From Rhizobium sp. CF122 (lineage in GTDB: Bacteria > Pseudomonadota > Alphaproteobacteria > Rhizobiales > Rhizobiaceae): a stretch of DNA of 64,000 nucleotides. Positions 32,052 through 41,497 of the stretch are shown here, piece by piece. The translations under genes and the position numbers were made by a program. The DNA is taken from assembly GCF_000282035.1 (NCBI RefSeq), contig NZ_AKKA01000009.1:100105-164104 (forward strand), read 5' to 3'. A model generated the notes under the pieces. The model saw nothing but the letters and a program-made list of their open reading frames with translations. It was not told the origin of the DNA and made no database searches. The first letter of the stretch is position 1, and each line of letters begins with the position of its first letter.

Positions 32052-32101
32052 CGCATGTACGAAGCTTCAAATGTGGGCGGCGTAATCTGCACGACGGATC
32101 C

Positions 32102-34414
32102 TTAAGCTTCTTGGCCCTCGACCGGCAAATCAAAGATGAACTTCGCTCCGGTCGGATCATTCTTCTCCACCCAGAGCCTGCCGCCGTGCGCTTCGACGAT
32201 TGATCGGCATATTGCCAGACCCATCCCCATCCCCTGCCCCTTTGTGGTGTAGAATGGTTCGAATATTCGCTCTGGATCTTCGACGCCCGGCCCGGTGTCG
32301 GATATTTCCGTGTAAATCCGCTCGCTGTCGCGTCGTACGCTCAATTGGAGCATCCCGCGATCTGCAGCAAGGTCCATTGCTTCCAATGCATTCCGGATGA
32401 GATTGACGAAGACCTGCTGTATCTGGATAGGATCGAAGAACAACGGCGGAAGATCTTGCTCAATTCGGCATTCCATCCGTACGCCCCGTCGCGTGGCTTC
32501 TTCAGCCATCAGATCGCGGGCCTCCACCGCCACAGCGTCAAGCGCCTGTGTCCTGCGCGCCTCCGGGGTATGCTTGAAAAGGGCACGGATTCGACCGACC
32601 ACCTCTGTTGCGGTATTTGCGCTGCGAACGACGCGTTCGAGGGCTTTCTGTGCCCGTTCTACGTTTGGAGGGTCGCCGCTGAGCCATTGCTGGCAGGCAT
32701 CTGAACTCGATACCATGGCCGCCAGAGGTTGGCCTATTTCGTGCGCGATCGATGCGGTGAGTTCGGCCAAGCTCGCCGCTTCGCTGGCCTTTGCGAGATT
32801 TCTTTGTGCGACCCTAAGCTCTTCTTGTGCGCGAAGCCAATCGTCTATGTCGATACATACGCCGTTCCACTGCACGATATCGCCGTCGGCGTTGCGCATC
32901 GCCAAGGCCCGCGTCTCCATCCATCGGTACTCGCCGTCGAACCGGCGCAATCGATGCCTCATCGTGTACGGCTCGCCGGTCGGGAGCGACTGGCTGTATT
33001 TGTGTTTGACGGCGGCTAGCTCGTCCGGATGGATAATGGCGTCCAGGGTCACATCCAGGCGGTGCTTGCCGATCTCGTCCTTATCTTCGATTTCGAATCC
33101 CAGATACTCGCTCAGCTTGTGACTACGATAGATCGGCGCACCGTCAGGCGCTAGGCAGTAGATCAACGCCGGCAGCGTCTCGACGAGTTGATGGAGCGAA
33201 TGCTCACTATCACGCAACGACTGTTGAGTTCGCATCTCGTCATCGACATCGATGGATAGGCCATACCATTCCACTATCGCATCATCGGCATCGCGCAGCG
33301 CCTCAAACCGATCGTCCGTCCACCGAAATAAGCCATCCTTTCCGCGTCGGCGATATCTCATAGAAAATGCTTCGCCTGACCGAATGCACCGAATTGCCTG
33401 ATCTCTCACTTGTCCGACATCGTCGGGATGGATCAAATCCAATGCCGCTTTGGCGAACTCAGCGAGGTCCGTCTTCGTCAATCCTGCTTGTTCCAGAAAT
33501 CGCTTGCTGACGTAGGAGAGTGCTCCTTCAGGCGTCCAACTGCAGATGTTTACCGGCAGCGCGTCGATCAGTCGTTGCAAGTGCCATTCGGATCGCTTGA
33601 GAGCTTCCTCTGTACGAACCTGGTCGTTGACGTCGTGACAGAGGCCGCACCACTGGACGATGCGGCCGTCGTGGTCCCGCATGGATTCCGCTCGGCTGGA
33701 CATCCATCTGTAAACCCCGTCAAAACGACGCAGGCGGTATCTCATGAAGAAGCTTTCTCCCGTGACAAGGCTCTGATTCAGAGTGCTTCCGAATTCAGCC
33801 GCGTCGTCGGGATGAATTGCCATCTCGATCATGGCGTCCAGTCGGCTCAGACCGGGCCTTTCGATGTCTGTGACGTTTCGGCCGAGATAGTCGATCATTC
33901 TCCGGTTGAAGAAGATCGGCTCGCCCTCAGGTGTCAGACGCCACAAGTGGCCGGGAACCGTGTCGACGAGTTGCGAAAGTTCAAGCTCCCGGCCGTGCAA
34001 CGTCTCAACGGTTGCCCGGAAGCTGTCGATGTCGATCGACGTGCCATACCATCCGAGAATCTCGCCGGTGCGATCCCGCACAGCCCTTCCGGAGCTTCGA
34101 ACCCAACCGTAGCCGGCCCGGCGTCGGATACGAAACTCACTGTCGAAGGGTTGTCCGGAATGAATGGAGTGACGCCATTCTCCGGCAACGCGTTCATAGT
34201 CATCGGGATAGAGCAGTTGCTTCCAAGCGACCTCTCCCTCGCTCCACCAAGCGTTCAACTCGTCTGGCGTCTTGCCTAGAGCGGCTTGTAAGGCAGGTGA
34301 GAGGTAAATCCACCTGCCGCTCGCATCGAATGCCCAACCGACACCGGTCAAGTTTTCGACGGTCTTTGCGGCCTCGATAGGCGAATTGCCAGCTGTGACA
34401 GTATCAGGCGTCAT
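32102..34414 (-). CDS. Sensor histidine kinase with four PAS domains (HK1)
   Basis: About 770-aa soluble kinase without membrane segments. Four PAS-fold repeats (about residues 20-130, 150-270, 285-400, 410-525) share the W...D-x-x-x-R...Y/W pattern, e.g. LRRFDGVYRWMSSR. The HisKA box is SIAHEIGQPLAAM; the ATPase region has NLIRNALEAMD (N box), DTGPGVEDP and GMGMGLAICRSIVEAHGG (G boxes). I chose ATG 34414 because GGAGAGCAACCG precedes it; ATG 34456 lacks a ribosome site. It belongs to the FixL-like cytoplasmic group; the signal may be redox, light or a small ligand. Its partner may be the lone receiver or the FixJ-type proteins nearby. Confidence 0.92.
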   Translation of the reverse strand: MTPDTVTAGNSPIEAAKTVENLTGVGWAFDASGRWIYLSPALQAALGKTPDELNAWWSEGEVAWKQLLYPDDYERVAGEWRHSIHSGQPFDSEFRIRRRAGYGWVRSSGRAVRDRTGEILGWYGTSIDIDSFRATVETLHGRELELSQLVDTVPGHLWRLTPEGEPIFFNRRMIDYLGRNVTDIERPGLSRLDAMIEMAIHPDDAAEFGSTLNQSLVTGESFFMRYRLRRFDGVYRWMSSRAESMRDHDGRIVQWCGLCHDVNDQVRTEEALKRSEWHLQRLIDALPVNICSWTPEGALSYVSKRFLEQAGLTKTDLAEFAKAALDLIHPDDVGQVRDQAIRCIRSGEAFSMRYRRRGKDGLFRWTDDRFEALRDADDAIVEWYGLSIDVDDEMRTQQSLRDSEHSLHQLVETLPALIYCLAPDGAPIYRSHKLSEYLGFEIEDKDEIGKHRLDVTLDAIIHPDELAAVKHKYSQSLPTGEPYTMRHRLRRFDGEYRWMETRALAMRNADGDIVQWNGVCIDIDDWLRAQEELRVAQRNLAKASEAASLAELTASIAHEIGQPLAAMVSSSDACQQWLSGDPPNVERAQKALERVVRSANTATEVVGRIRALFKHTPEARRTQALDAVAVEARDLMAEEATRRGVRMECRIEQDLPPLFFDPIQIQQVFVNLIRNALEAMDLAADRGMLQLSVRRDSERIYTEISDTGPGVEDPERIFEPFYTTKGQGMGMGLAICRSIVEAHGGRLWVEKNDPTGAKFIFDLPVEGQEA

Positions 34415-34482
34415 CGGTTGCTCTCCATCCGGAGCTTCGCTGTGATCGCTCGACATGTTTTACGCCCGCGCCGCGCGTCAGT

Positions 34483-34498
34483 CCAACGTAGGCACACG
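34483..34498. promoter_or_regulatory. Weak island motif copy upstream of HK1
   Basis: CCAACGTAGGCACACG agrees with the copy at 52492 at 12 of 16 positions and lies about 70 bp upstream of the HK1 start. Weakest of the set. Confidence 0.3.
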
Positions 34499-34620
34499 AT
34501 TGGCTGACGACGCACAAGTTCCTTCCGCAACGGAAGGCCATCGACCGCGGGCATCCTTCGACAGGTCCAGGACAGGAAACGATGGGATCGCAAGGGGGCA
34601 TCGAGGCGGCTGTCACCGAT

Positions 34621-34636
34621 CAAACGTACGTATAGC
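34621..34636 (+). promoter_or_regulatory. Island motif copy upstream of alpha/beta hydrolase
   Basis: CAAACGTACGTATAGC lies 78 bp before the hydrolase start, within the region shared with HK1. It agrees with the copy at 37170 at 12 of the first 14 positions. Confidence 0.5.
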
Positions 34637-34714
34637 TTTTGCGCCAACGTGGAGATGCTAGCGTTGCGGCCGGTGTTTCGGCACTGGAACAGGACTTAGC
34701 AATAGGAGTTCGGA

Positions 34715-35587
34715 ATGAACGTCAATTCAATAACCACGACATCCGAAAAGGCCGGGCATGGCTACGTGACATCGATGGACGGAACCCGCATCTTCTACAA
34801 GGACTGGGGGCCGAAGGAGGCGCAGCCGATCGTGTTCCATCATGGGTGGCCCCTCAGCGGCGACGACTGGGACGCCCAGATGCTCTTCTTTCTGGGAAAA
34901 GGCTACCGTGTTATCGCCCACGATCGTCGCGGACACGGCCGATCGGAACAGGTCGGCGGCGGCCATGATATGGATCATTACGCTGCCGATGTTGCCGCCG
35001 TCGTGGAACATCTGGACTTGCGGAACGCTGTTCATATCGGTCATTCGACGGGCGGAGGCGAAGCTACCCGCTATGTCGCCCGCTATGGCAAAGGCCGCGT
35101 TCTGAAGCTGGTACTCATCGGCGCAGTGCCGCCCATCATGGTGAAGACACCCGACAATCCAGGCGGACTTCCGACCGAGGCATTCGACGGATACCGTGCT
35201 GCGCTGGCGTCGAACAGAGCCCAGTTCTATTACGACGTAGCCAGCGGGCCTTTCTACGGTTTCAATCGGCCCGCCACCGTTGCCTCTGAGCCGATTATCC
35301 AGAATTGGGTGAGACAAGGCATGATGGGCGCGGCAAACGCTCACTACCTGGGTATCAAGGCTTTCTCGGAAACCGACTTTACGGAAGATCTGAAAACGAT
35401 CGAGGTTCCGACTCTCGTTCTCCATGGTGATGACGATCAGGTCGTCCCGATTGAAGATTCCGCCCCTCTCTCCGCCAAACTTCTGAAGAACGCGACACTG
35501 AAGATCTACAAGGGACTGCCGCACGGGATGGTGACGACCCATGCAGATATCATCAATCTCGATCTGCTGAGATTCATTGCCGTATAA
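34715..35587 (+). CDS. Alpha/beta hydrolase (non-haem chloroperoxidase-like)
   Basis: 290-aa enzyme. The nucleophile elbow is [13 protein letters not shown], the acid is in [10 protein letters not shown] and the catalytic His in KGLPHGMVT. The N-terminal oxyanion motif reads [13 protein letters not shown], and HDRRGHGRS follows, both typical of the bacterial non-haem haloperoxidase/esterase group. No classic signal peptide is clear at the N-terminus. GGAG lies about 7 nt before the ATG. It diverges from HK1 and carries an island motif copy in its promoter. It probably has esterase or perhydrolase activity; the natural substrate is unknown. Confidence 0.92.
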   Translation: MNVNSITTTSEKAGHGYVTSMDGTRIFYKDWGPKEAQPIVFHHGWPLSGDDWDAQMLFFLGKGYRVIAHDRRGHGRSEQVGGGHDMDHYAADVAAVVEHLDLRNAVHIGHSTGGGEATRYVARYGKGRVLKLVLIGAVPPIMVKTPDNPGGLPTEAFDGYRAALASNRAQFYYDVASGPFYGFNRPATVASEPIIQNWVRQGMMGAANAHYLGIKAFSETDFTEDLKTIEVPTLVLHGDDDQVVPIEDSAPLSAKLLKNATLKIYKGLPHGMVTTHADIINLDLLRFIAV

Positions 35588-35621
35588 AAATAATGCGGAG
35601 GGTGCTTCATGCATCCTCCGC
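35586..35621 (-). terminator. Rho-independent terminator of FixJ-type gene 1
   Basis: On the minus strand an 11-bp stem (35595-35605 with 35611-35621, one G-T pair, 5-nt loop) is followed by ATTATTTTT. It ends the regulator transcript and sits just after the convergent hydrolase stop. Confidence 0.75.
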
Positions 35622-35655
35622 GCCATTCGGTTCAGCCCGCGCTTTGCGGGCGCCC

Positions 35656-36294
35656 TCAGTTCCTTTGCAGTTTTTCGGCCTTGCGAACCAGATCGGCAAT
35701 GGAACGGCTCTGCATTTTGCGCATCACGCTCATCCGATGCAGCTTCACGGTCATTTCGCTGATCCCGAGCTGATAGGCGACCTGCTTGTTCATAAGCCCG
35801 CTGACGACGCCGAGCATCACTTGCTGCTCTCGCGGGGTCAGCTTATCGACCAGCGTCCGAATCTGCTCGCGTTCGGTTTCAACTTTGCGTCTCTCGCCGT
35901 CCAGGCGAATGGCGTGGTCTACAGCGTCGAGCAGATCCCGCGTAACGAACGGTTTGGTGAGGAAATCGGTAGCGCCGGCTTTCATCGCCCTGACGCTGGC
36001 CGGAACGTCGGCATGGGCCGTCAGGAAAATGACCGGCATCTTACTTCCGAGCGAGATCAACTGGCTCTGGACATCGAGGCCGGTGCCTCCGGGCATTCGA
36101 AGGTCGACAACGATACAGCCAGGGGCGGTCGTATCGGCCGTGCTCATGAACTCAGGTCCACTGGAGTAAGCGGAAGCCCGCCTATTCGTTACCATGAAGA
36201 GGTCGAGAAGAGCGTCTCGCATGTGCTTGTCATCATCGATGACATAGACAATAGGTTCGGCGGATAAATCCTGTTTCGTATCTAGCTTTTCCAT
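35656..36294 (-). CDS. FixJ-family response regulator 1
   Basis: 212-aa two-domain regulator. The receiver has VIDDDKHMRD, the phosphoacceptor in CIVVDLRMPGGTG, Thr in VIFLTAHAD and Lys in FLTKPFVTR. The LuxR-type helix-turn-helix is KLTPREQQVMLGVVSGLMNK, then QVAYQLGISEMTVKLHRMSV. I chose ATG 36294 because GGAGGATCGATC precedes it; the longer frame is a read-through artefact. It probably receives phosphate from one of the island PAS kinases and binds target promoters. An island motif copy lies about 115 bp upstream. It is closely related to FixJ-type regulator 2 (42008). Confidence 0.93.
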   Translation of the reverse strand: MEKLDTKQDLSAEPIVYVIDDDKHMRDALLDLFMVTNRRASAYSSGPEFMSTADTTAPGCIVVDLRMPGGTGLDVQSQLISLGSKMPVIFLTAHADVPASVRAMKAGATDFLTKPFVTRDLLDAVDHAIRLDGERRKVETEREQIRTLVDKLTPREQQVMLGVVSGLMNKQVAYQLGISEMTVKLHRMSVMRKMQSRSIADLVRKAEKLQRN

Positions 36295-36407
36295 GATCGA
36301 TCCTCCACTCGCTGCGGCGCCCTCTCTTATGAGGGGCGGAATGACGTCGATGCCAAGTGGGTGCCGCCGCTGGGTCTGATTATCACGAACGCCAAGCCTA
36401 GTGATGA

Positions 36408-36428
36408 TAAACCTTGGTTTACTTGCTC
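36408..36428 (-). promoter_or_regulatory. Island motif copy upstream of FixJ-type gene 1
   Basis: TAAACCTTGGTTTA is an inverted repeat (arms TAAACC/GGTTTA) followed by CTTGCTC. The 21-nt stretch agrees with 37170-37190 at 17 positions. Confidence 0.5.
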
Positions 36429-36481
36429 TCCAGCGCCTGACCCATGCATGCGTGCAGCGGCAGCGACAGCGGAACTGTTCA

Positions 36482-36729
36482 TCACCCGACCAACTCCGAA
36501 AAAGGAGTGACGTGCCGCGGTCCAATGGCGGTGTTCTCCGTCAGGATCTCTCCGGTTTCCAGTTCCAGCGCCGGCACGTATCCTTTCGGGGTGACGGTAC
36601 CGAAATCGCGCCGCCTGCTGTCAGTTTCGTTGCGAGGTCGACGCGCTCAATCTCTAAATCGACATCGGCTTCCCTCAACGCGATGTGGTCTGCCAGGCTG
36701 CATGCCACAGGAGAGTAGTAGAGCTTCAT
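36482..36729 (-). pseudogene. Glutathione S-transferase remnant
   Basis: The N-terminal thioredoxin-like half of a GST is recognisable: [20 protein letters not shown], then [12 protein letters not shown]. One nucleotide shift near 36605 moves the frame, after which [20 protein letters not shown] continues the same domain. The frame then leaves GST sequence and ends at 36482, so the C-terminal helical domain is lost. AAGGAACCGTCCG precedes the ATG, showing it was once expressed. No activity is expected. Confidence 0.75.
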
Positions 36730-36792
36730 CGGACGGTTCCTTTGTTGTTCGGTGAACGTGACGGGGCACGATTCAAGAACCGAGCGGCCTTG

Positions 36793-37073
36793 CTAGGATC
36801 CGTCCACGACGTCATTGAATTCCGGGTGCGTCTGCAGGAAGTTCTGCATGAACGAGCACCGGATCACGGCCTTTTGGCCTCTTTCCCGGAGATTATCGAA
36901 GACGCCTTTGACGAGGGCGGCACCAATGCCCGTCCCTCGAATTCCGGAACCTCGACGTGGACGAAGACAAGTCGTTCGCCGTCCACCTCATAGTATGCCG
37001 CGGCCAACACTCCTGCATGTATCTGGCGCTCAAACCGATGCATTTCAGGGTTGTCTCTCACCTTGGAATCCAT
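36793..37073 (-). pseudogene. GNAT-family N-acetyltransferase, frameshifted
   Basis: A small acetyltransferase of the YjdJ-like type split by one frameshift. The first part reads MDSKVRDNPEMHRFERQI to HVEVPEFEG; the second, in another frame, reads TGIGAALVKGVFDNLRERG to HPEFNDVVDGS and includes the acetyl-CoA loop GIGAALV. Joined, the product would be about 93 aa, full family length, so a single base change separates it from an intact gene. A sequencing error is possible. An island motif copy lies about 97 bp upstream. Confidence 0.75.
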
Positions 37074-37169
37074 CGTTTTTTCCTTCCGAGCTGGTCGTAT
37101 AGGGGCGCCGGGCCACGACCGTCTGGGGCTGCAGAGCGAGGATACAGTCCGATGAGCGCGGCCGTAATC

Positions 37170-37190
37170 CAAACGTAAGTTTACTTGCTC
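37170..37190 (-). promoter_or_regulatory. Island motif copy upstream of the acetyltransferase
   Basis: CAAACGTAAGTTTACT with trailing TGCTC, preceded by GTAATC. It shares GTAATCCAAAC with the copy at 58549 and GTTTACTTGCTC with the copy at 36408, tying the set together. Confidence 0.55.
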
Positions 37191-37369
37191 GCCATTCTCT
37201 CCCGCCGTACCTAGGCCGCGGGCGGACAGCTGGCTTCCGGGGGCGCGTGCGCCGAATGGCCGACAGGGTGGCGCAGACAGACCGGTCGAGAAGCACGCAC
37301 GTGTTCGGCCGAAAATCAGCGGAGAAGATGATTATTAGACAAGTTCGACGTGGCGGCGTCGCTTTTTGA

Positions 37370-37560
37370 GATCGAGGCCGATGGGATGCGGCACGGTAGG
37401 TTTCGTCGCGCATCCGAGCCGTTTTTCACGACTAAGACGACAGGACTGCGGACTTGGCCTGACAATCGTGAGCCACTTCGCCAATGAAGCCGGAGGAAGC
37501 TTCCATCTCGATAGCGAGCTCGGCTTCGGGGCGCGCAACGTGTCGCTGCCGGTAGTCTGA
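37370..37560 (+). pseudogene. Histidine kinase ATPase-domain remnant
   Basis: Only the end of a HATPase domain remains: EPFFTTKTTG in one frame and then GLGLTIVSHFANEAGG and FHLDSELGFGA in another, ending at 37560. There is no dimerisation domain or start. It is probably left from a kinase displaced or deleted near HK2. Confidence 0.65.
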
Positions 37561-37778
37561 AGCGAGCAGCTTAAATCGACGTCTACCCCAAGTCACACGG
37601 GTTTGATGGTGACTTCGATTCACTCCCCCATAAAGTTTTGGGGCTGCACTTCTCACCAGAGGGGCTATAAACTCAGCATCCAGTGCGCCCTTAATTATGT
37701 AGAATCGTGAGCGGGGCCAGGAAATCTGCCAGCAAACCAGCAACGGTGGATGGAGTGGTCGACAACGCGGAGGATCGT

Positions 37779-39356
37779 ATGTCGAGTAGACAGGCGCGAA
37801 CGAGGACGATGTCCACTTCAACGGACTCGGGCGGCGGCACCTCAGATTTGACGGTGCAGCTCGCTGAGAGCATACCGGCGCATCTTTGGTCTGCTGATCC
37901 GCTTGGCAGGTTCACCTATATGAACCAGAGCATGCAAGCATACTTCGGCACGACACTTGATGAGGTCGCATTCTTCTTGCGAGGAGACCAATTCGGATGG
38001 CGGCGATATATTCATCCCGACGATCATGAGAGCGTTGCGGCGAAATGGGGGCACAGCCTAGAGACGGGGGCGCACTTCGACAGCGAGCACCGCCTGCGTC
38101 GGGACGACGGCGAATATCGTTGGTTTCGAGCATCGGGCAGACCGTCGTACGATGACCGAGGTTTTATCAACGCATGGTTTGGGCAGACGATCGACATCGA
38201 AGAGCAGAGGCGCGCCGAGGAGGATCTGCGCAATCGGACGGCCGAGCTGTCATTGCTGGTCGATATGGTCCCGAGCAACTTGTGGCGACTTACACCAGAC
38301 GGGACTACCACACTGGTGAACAAGCGCATGGCTGACTTTCTCGGTCTGGAAATCTTGGACCAGGCAACTCTCGAGACCGTGATGGATACAATCTTCCATC
38401 CGGACGACGCAGCACCCGTAGGGAATGAGTTGGGGCGTTGCCTGATGACGGGCGAAAGCTTCGCCATGAGGTATCGACTCCTTCGGGCTGACGGCATGTA
38501 CAGGTGGATGTCGGGCCGCGCTGAGCCGATGCGCGACAAGGATGGGCACATCGTCACGTGGTTCGGCCTCTGCCACGAGATTCATGATCAGGTGCAAGCG
38601 GAAGACGCCTTGCGGCGCTCGGCCGCGAAGCTAGCCCATGCGACCCAAGCTGCAAACCTGGCCGAACTGTCCGCCTCTATCGCGCACGAGGTCAATCAGC
38701 CTTTGGCGGCGATTGCGGCCGATTCAGACGCCTGCACTCGTTGGCTTTGCGTCGATCCTCCGAACGTGGAGCGGGCAAAGCTCGCTGCCGAACGCATTAC
38801 GACGGCGGCGGTATCCGCAGGGGATGTCGTCCGGCGGATCCGCGCCCTGTTCCAACACATTTCGCAACCTCGAACGCTTGAAAACGCAAACCTCCTCATA
38901 GAGGAAGTCTGCCGCCTCATGGCCGACGAAGTTGGCGCGAACGCCGTTCGGATCACAACGGATCTGGATCCGAATCCTCCGATGATCGCCCTTGATCGCG
39001 TACAGATACAACAGGTTCTGATGAACCTCATCCGGAATGGTATCCAGGCGATGGATAAGACGGAGGATAGCGCGCGTTCACTGGATATACGCTCATGTCG
39101 CGATGGGTCCGGCGCTGTGCGAATTGAGGTTCGAGACGCCGGGAGTGGGTTCAGCGAGATCGATCGTGTCTTCGAGCCGTTCTTCACGACCAAAAAGGAT
39201 GGCATGGGGATGGGGCTCGCGATCTGTCGTTCGATCGTGGAGTCCCATGGAGGCCAATTCCGGATGACCAACAACGACGCCAGGGGCGCGACCGTTGCCT
39301 TCACCCTTTCGATGGCAGAAGATCTGTCGCCCGGGCCTCAAGGCGGGCTCGGCTGA
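37779..39356 (+). CDS. Sensor histidine kinase with two PAS domains (HK2)
   Basis: 525-aa soluble kinase. Two PAS domains (about 25-145 and 160-285) carry the same W..R/D pattern as HK1 (LLRADGMYRWMSGR resembles LRRFDGVYRWMSSR). HisKA: SIAHEVNQPLAAIAADSDAC; ATPase boxes: NLIRNGIQAMD, DAGSGFSEI and GMGMGLAICRSIVESHGG. I chose ATG 37779 because GGAGGATCGT precedes it. It is a close relative of HK1 across the kinase core. Its 3' end overlaps the convergent MFS gene by 56 nt. Its partner is probably one of the island FixJ-type regulators. Confidence 0.92.
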   Translation: MSSRQARTRTMSTSTDSGGGTSDLTVQLAESIPAHLWSADPLGRFTYMNQSMQAYFGTTLDEVAFFLRGDQFGWRRYIHPDDHESVAAKWGHSLETGAHFDSEHRLRRDDGEYRWFRASGRPSYDDRGFINAWFGQTIDIEEQRRAEEDLRNRTAELSLLVDMVPSNLWRLTPDGTTTLVNKRMADFLGLEILDQATLETVMDTIFHPDDAAPVGNELGRCLMTGESFAMRYRLLRADGMYRWMSGRAEPMRDKDGHIVTWFGLCHEIHDQVQAEDALRRSAAKLAHATQAANLAELSASIAHEVNQPLAAIAADSDACTRWLCVDPPNVERAKLAAERITTAAVSAGDVVRRIRALFQHISQPRTLENANLLIEEVCRLMADEVGANAVRITTDLDPNPPMIALDRVQIQQVLMNLIRNGIQAMDKTEDSARSLDIRSCRDGSGAVRIEVRDAGSGFSEIDRVFEPFFTTKKDGMGMGLAICRSIVESHGGQFRMTNNDARGATVAFTLSMAEDLSPGPQGGLG

Positions 39357-40494
39357 TGACGATCATCGCAAGAATCCAGGCGACAGCCGTCATCGCGACG
39401 CAAACCGCACCAAGGCTCGTATAGCCGCTCGCCGCGATCACAACGCCGCCCAAGACAGGGCCGGCTGCGAAACCCAACAAGTACGCTGATCCCGCCGCTG
39501 CTGCCCAACGCCCGCTACGGTCGATAGCCGCGGCAAGGCCGAAGAGGTAGGGCATCGAGAAGTAGTAAAGGATAACCGATCCCACGAGGGCGATCACATA
39601 AGCTGTGGAATTTTGCCAGAGGCACAGCACCAGGGCGATAAGCGCATAGCCGAGACAGAACGCGGAAATGGGCATCGCCCTTCCCAAGCGAACGTTCAGC
39701 GCCGTGGCCGCTGCCGCGCCGATGAGACCGACGAACGAGGCGATGGTCAACGCGTATCCGACTGCGGTGGTCTCCATTCCTGCACGCTCGCCCAAGGGAG
39801 CGCTGAAAGCGTAAAGAGCGGCGGACACTGCAACGAAGAGGAGGATAGCGCCTAAGAGCAATGTGCCGACCAGAGGTGAAATGGCCTCAGCATCCGACGC
39901 AGCTTCCTCTTCCTTGAACGGCCGGGTATCCGGAACAAGGAGAAGCAGCGGAGCAAGTGCGAGGGTAACTCCGCCCATCAACGCAAAGACACCCCTATGC
40001 GCAAATGCGGCTGTTAGTTCGCCACCTATGCTGAAGAGTGGGACACTTCCAAGGGCCCAGACCAGTTGGAAGAAACCGAAAACCTTTTCGGGATTGCGGC
40101 AGTGGGAGGCGACGATGGTCAATGACATCGCATAAAGCGCTCCTTCTCCGACGCCTGCAAGGGTCCGCAGCAAAATCAAGGCGGTCCATCCGCCAGCAAT
40201 GATCGAAGCTCCTTGAGCCAGCAACATCAACCCTACAGCCGCAATGCAGACACGCCGGTAGGAGAACCGGGGCAAAACGGGAGCGATCAAGATCGCGGTG
40301 AAAGCGAGCGCAAGAAGTTCCACGGAGGTGACGATGCCCGCGTCGCGCTCTGACAACGACAAACCGTCCATCAACCCGGCAATAACAAACGGCGACATTT
40401 GGGCGAACAGTCCGCCGATCACCTGGGCGGCAATGACGCCGACAACGAGGGCCGCCGGGTCGCGCGCCGCAGACGGGTTTGAGATATTGATCAT
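39301..40494 (-). CDS. MFS transporter (DHA1-like, 12 helices)
   Basis: 397-aa inner-membrane transporter with about twelve hydrophobic segments. The start MINISNPSAARDPAALVVGV is followed by a first helix and an LSERDAGIVTSVELLALA loop; TLAGVGEGALYAMSLTIVAS resembles the motif region of DHA1 exporters. The longer frame up to 40536 lacks a better start. The last 56 nt overlap the HK2 coding end on the other strand. Genes upstream in the same direction (NmrA-like, cupin) may be co-transcribed. The cargo is unknown. Confidence 0.87.
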   Translation of the reverse strand: MINISNPSAARDPAALVVGVIAAQVIGGLFAQMSPFVIAGLMDGLSLSERDAGIVTSVELLALAFTAILIAPVLPRFSYRRVCIAAVGLMLLAQGASIIAGGWTALILLRTLAGVGEGALYAMSLTIVASHCRNPEKVFGFFQLVWALGSVPLFSIGGELTAAFAHRGVFALMGGVTLALAPLLLLVPDTRPFKEEEAASDAEAISPLVGTLLLGAILLFVAVSAALYAFSAPLGERAGMETTAVGYALTIASFVGLIGAAAATALNVRLGRAMPISAFCLGYALIALVLCLWQNSTAYVIALVGSVILYYFSMPYLFGLAAAIDRSGRWAAAAGSAYLLGFAAGPVLGGVVIAASGYTSLGAVCVAMTAVAWILAMIVISRARLEARATDLLPSKG

Positions 40495-40635
40495 GAAACG
40501 ATTGCCATGCCGCCGGTCTACGAGTGAGACCAGCAAATGTACGCGTTCGCGTTCGGCAGGTAAATCGTATTAAGGTCGCATGTCCGCCTAAGTCCGAGGC
40601 GCGGTCGTCCGCGCCCCGTCCCTAGCTATTCAAAC

Positions 40636-41394
40636 TCAGGCAGCAGCTTTCGCGCGCTGCGCGAACCAGGTCTTGACGTCCAACCGTCCGAGCTTGGCGG
40701 TGCCCAGCGGGACCAGGGATTGGTCGTCGACGAGTGAGCCGAAATACCTGGCTTCCTTGTCGACCACGACGGTCCGAGCGTCATGGGTGGCGGTAAGATA
40801 GCCGGTCAGGAAGTCGCTCATCGGCTTCTTGTCCGGACCTGCGATCTCGATTGTCTGGTTTGCCGCAGTACCAGTCGCAGCCTCCGCGACGAAGCCGGCG
40901 ACGTCGTCCGCCGCGATCGGCTGGAACGCTCCAGGTGAAACGTGGACAGTCTTGTCGACCGTTGCGCTGTCGGCGATGCCGCCCAGGAACTCCATAAACT
41001 GCGTCGACCTGACGATCGTGTAGGGAACGCCGCCCTTCTTGACAATGTCTTCCTGAGCGACCTTCCCAGGGAAGTAGCCGTTGTCGGGTGATCTCTCGAT
41101 GCCGACGATGGAAAGCGCGACGTGATGGCGAACACCCGCCGCCTTCTCGGCATTGATGAGATTGGAGGTCGATTGTTTGAAGAACGAAAGCACGTCGGCC
41201 GGCGCGAATGAGGGCGAGTTAGCCAGATCGATCACCACCGCCGCACCGGCAAGTGCGCCGGAAAGCCCCTCGCCCGTTAGAGTGTTTACTCCGGTGGACG
41301 GAGAGGCCTGCACGACCTCATGTCCCTGGTTTCTCAGGAGAGCGGCAACTTTTGTTCCAATGAGGCCCGAGCCTCCGATGATGACGATTTTCAT
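40636..41394 (-). CDS. NAD(P)-binding NmrA-like (atypical SDR) protein
   Basis: 252-aa protein with the Rossmann motif MKIVIIGGSGLIGTKVAALL at its very start. It lacks the classic YxxxK site and has the FPGKVAQEDIVKKGGVPYTI and STQFMEFLGG segments of the NmrA/atypical SDR5 group, which act as NAD(P)H-quinone reductases or redox sensors. I chose ATG 41394 because it begins at the Rossmann strand; the longer frame reads unrelated sequence. It lies 103 nt downstream of the cupin gene on the same strand. Confidence 0.9.
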   Translation of the reverse strand: MKIVIIGGSGLIGTKVAALLRNQGHEVVQASPSTGVNTLTGEGLSGALAGAAVVIDLANSPSFAPADVLSFFKQSTSNLINAEKAAGVRHHVALSIVGIERSPDNGYFPGKVAQEDIVKKGGVPYTIVRSTQFMEFLGGIADSATVDKTVHVSPGAFQPIAADDVAGFVAEAATGTAANQTIEIAGPDKKPMSDFLTGYLTATHDARTVVVDKEARYFGSLVDDQSLVPLGTAKLGRLDVKTWFAQRAKAAA

Positions 41395-41497
41395 GTTTTC
41401 GACCTTTCGCTTCGTGATCCTTCGCGGATCATCCGGTTTTCGTAATCGGGTAGCGGCGAAGGGCTGCCGTGGCCCCCGCCGCATCGCAGCGACAACC

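Noticed and set aside
34621..34641. Extracytoplasmic-function sigma promoter at the CGTATA motif
   Set aside because: No GGAAC-like -35 element lies at the right distance in the copies inspected, and the symmetric copies fit a regulator site better.
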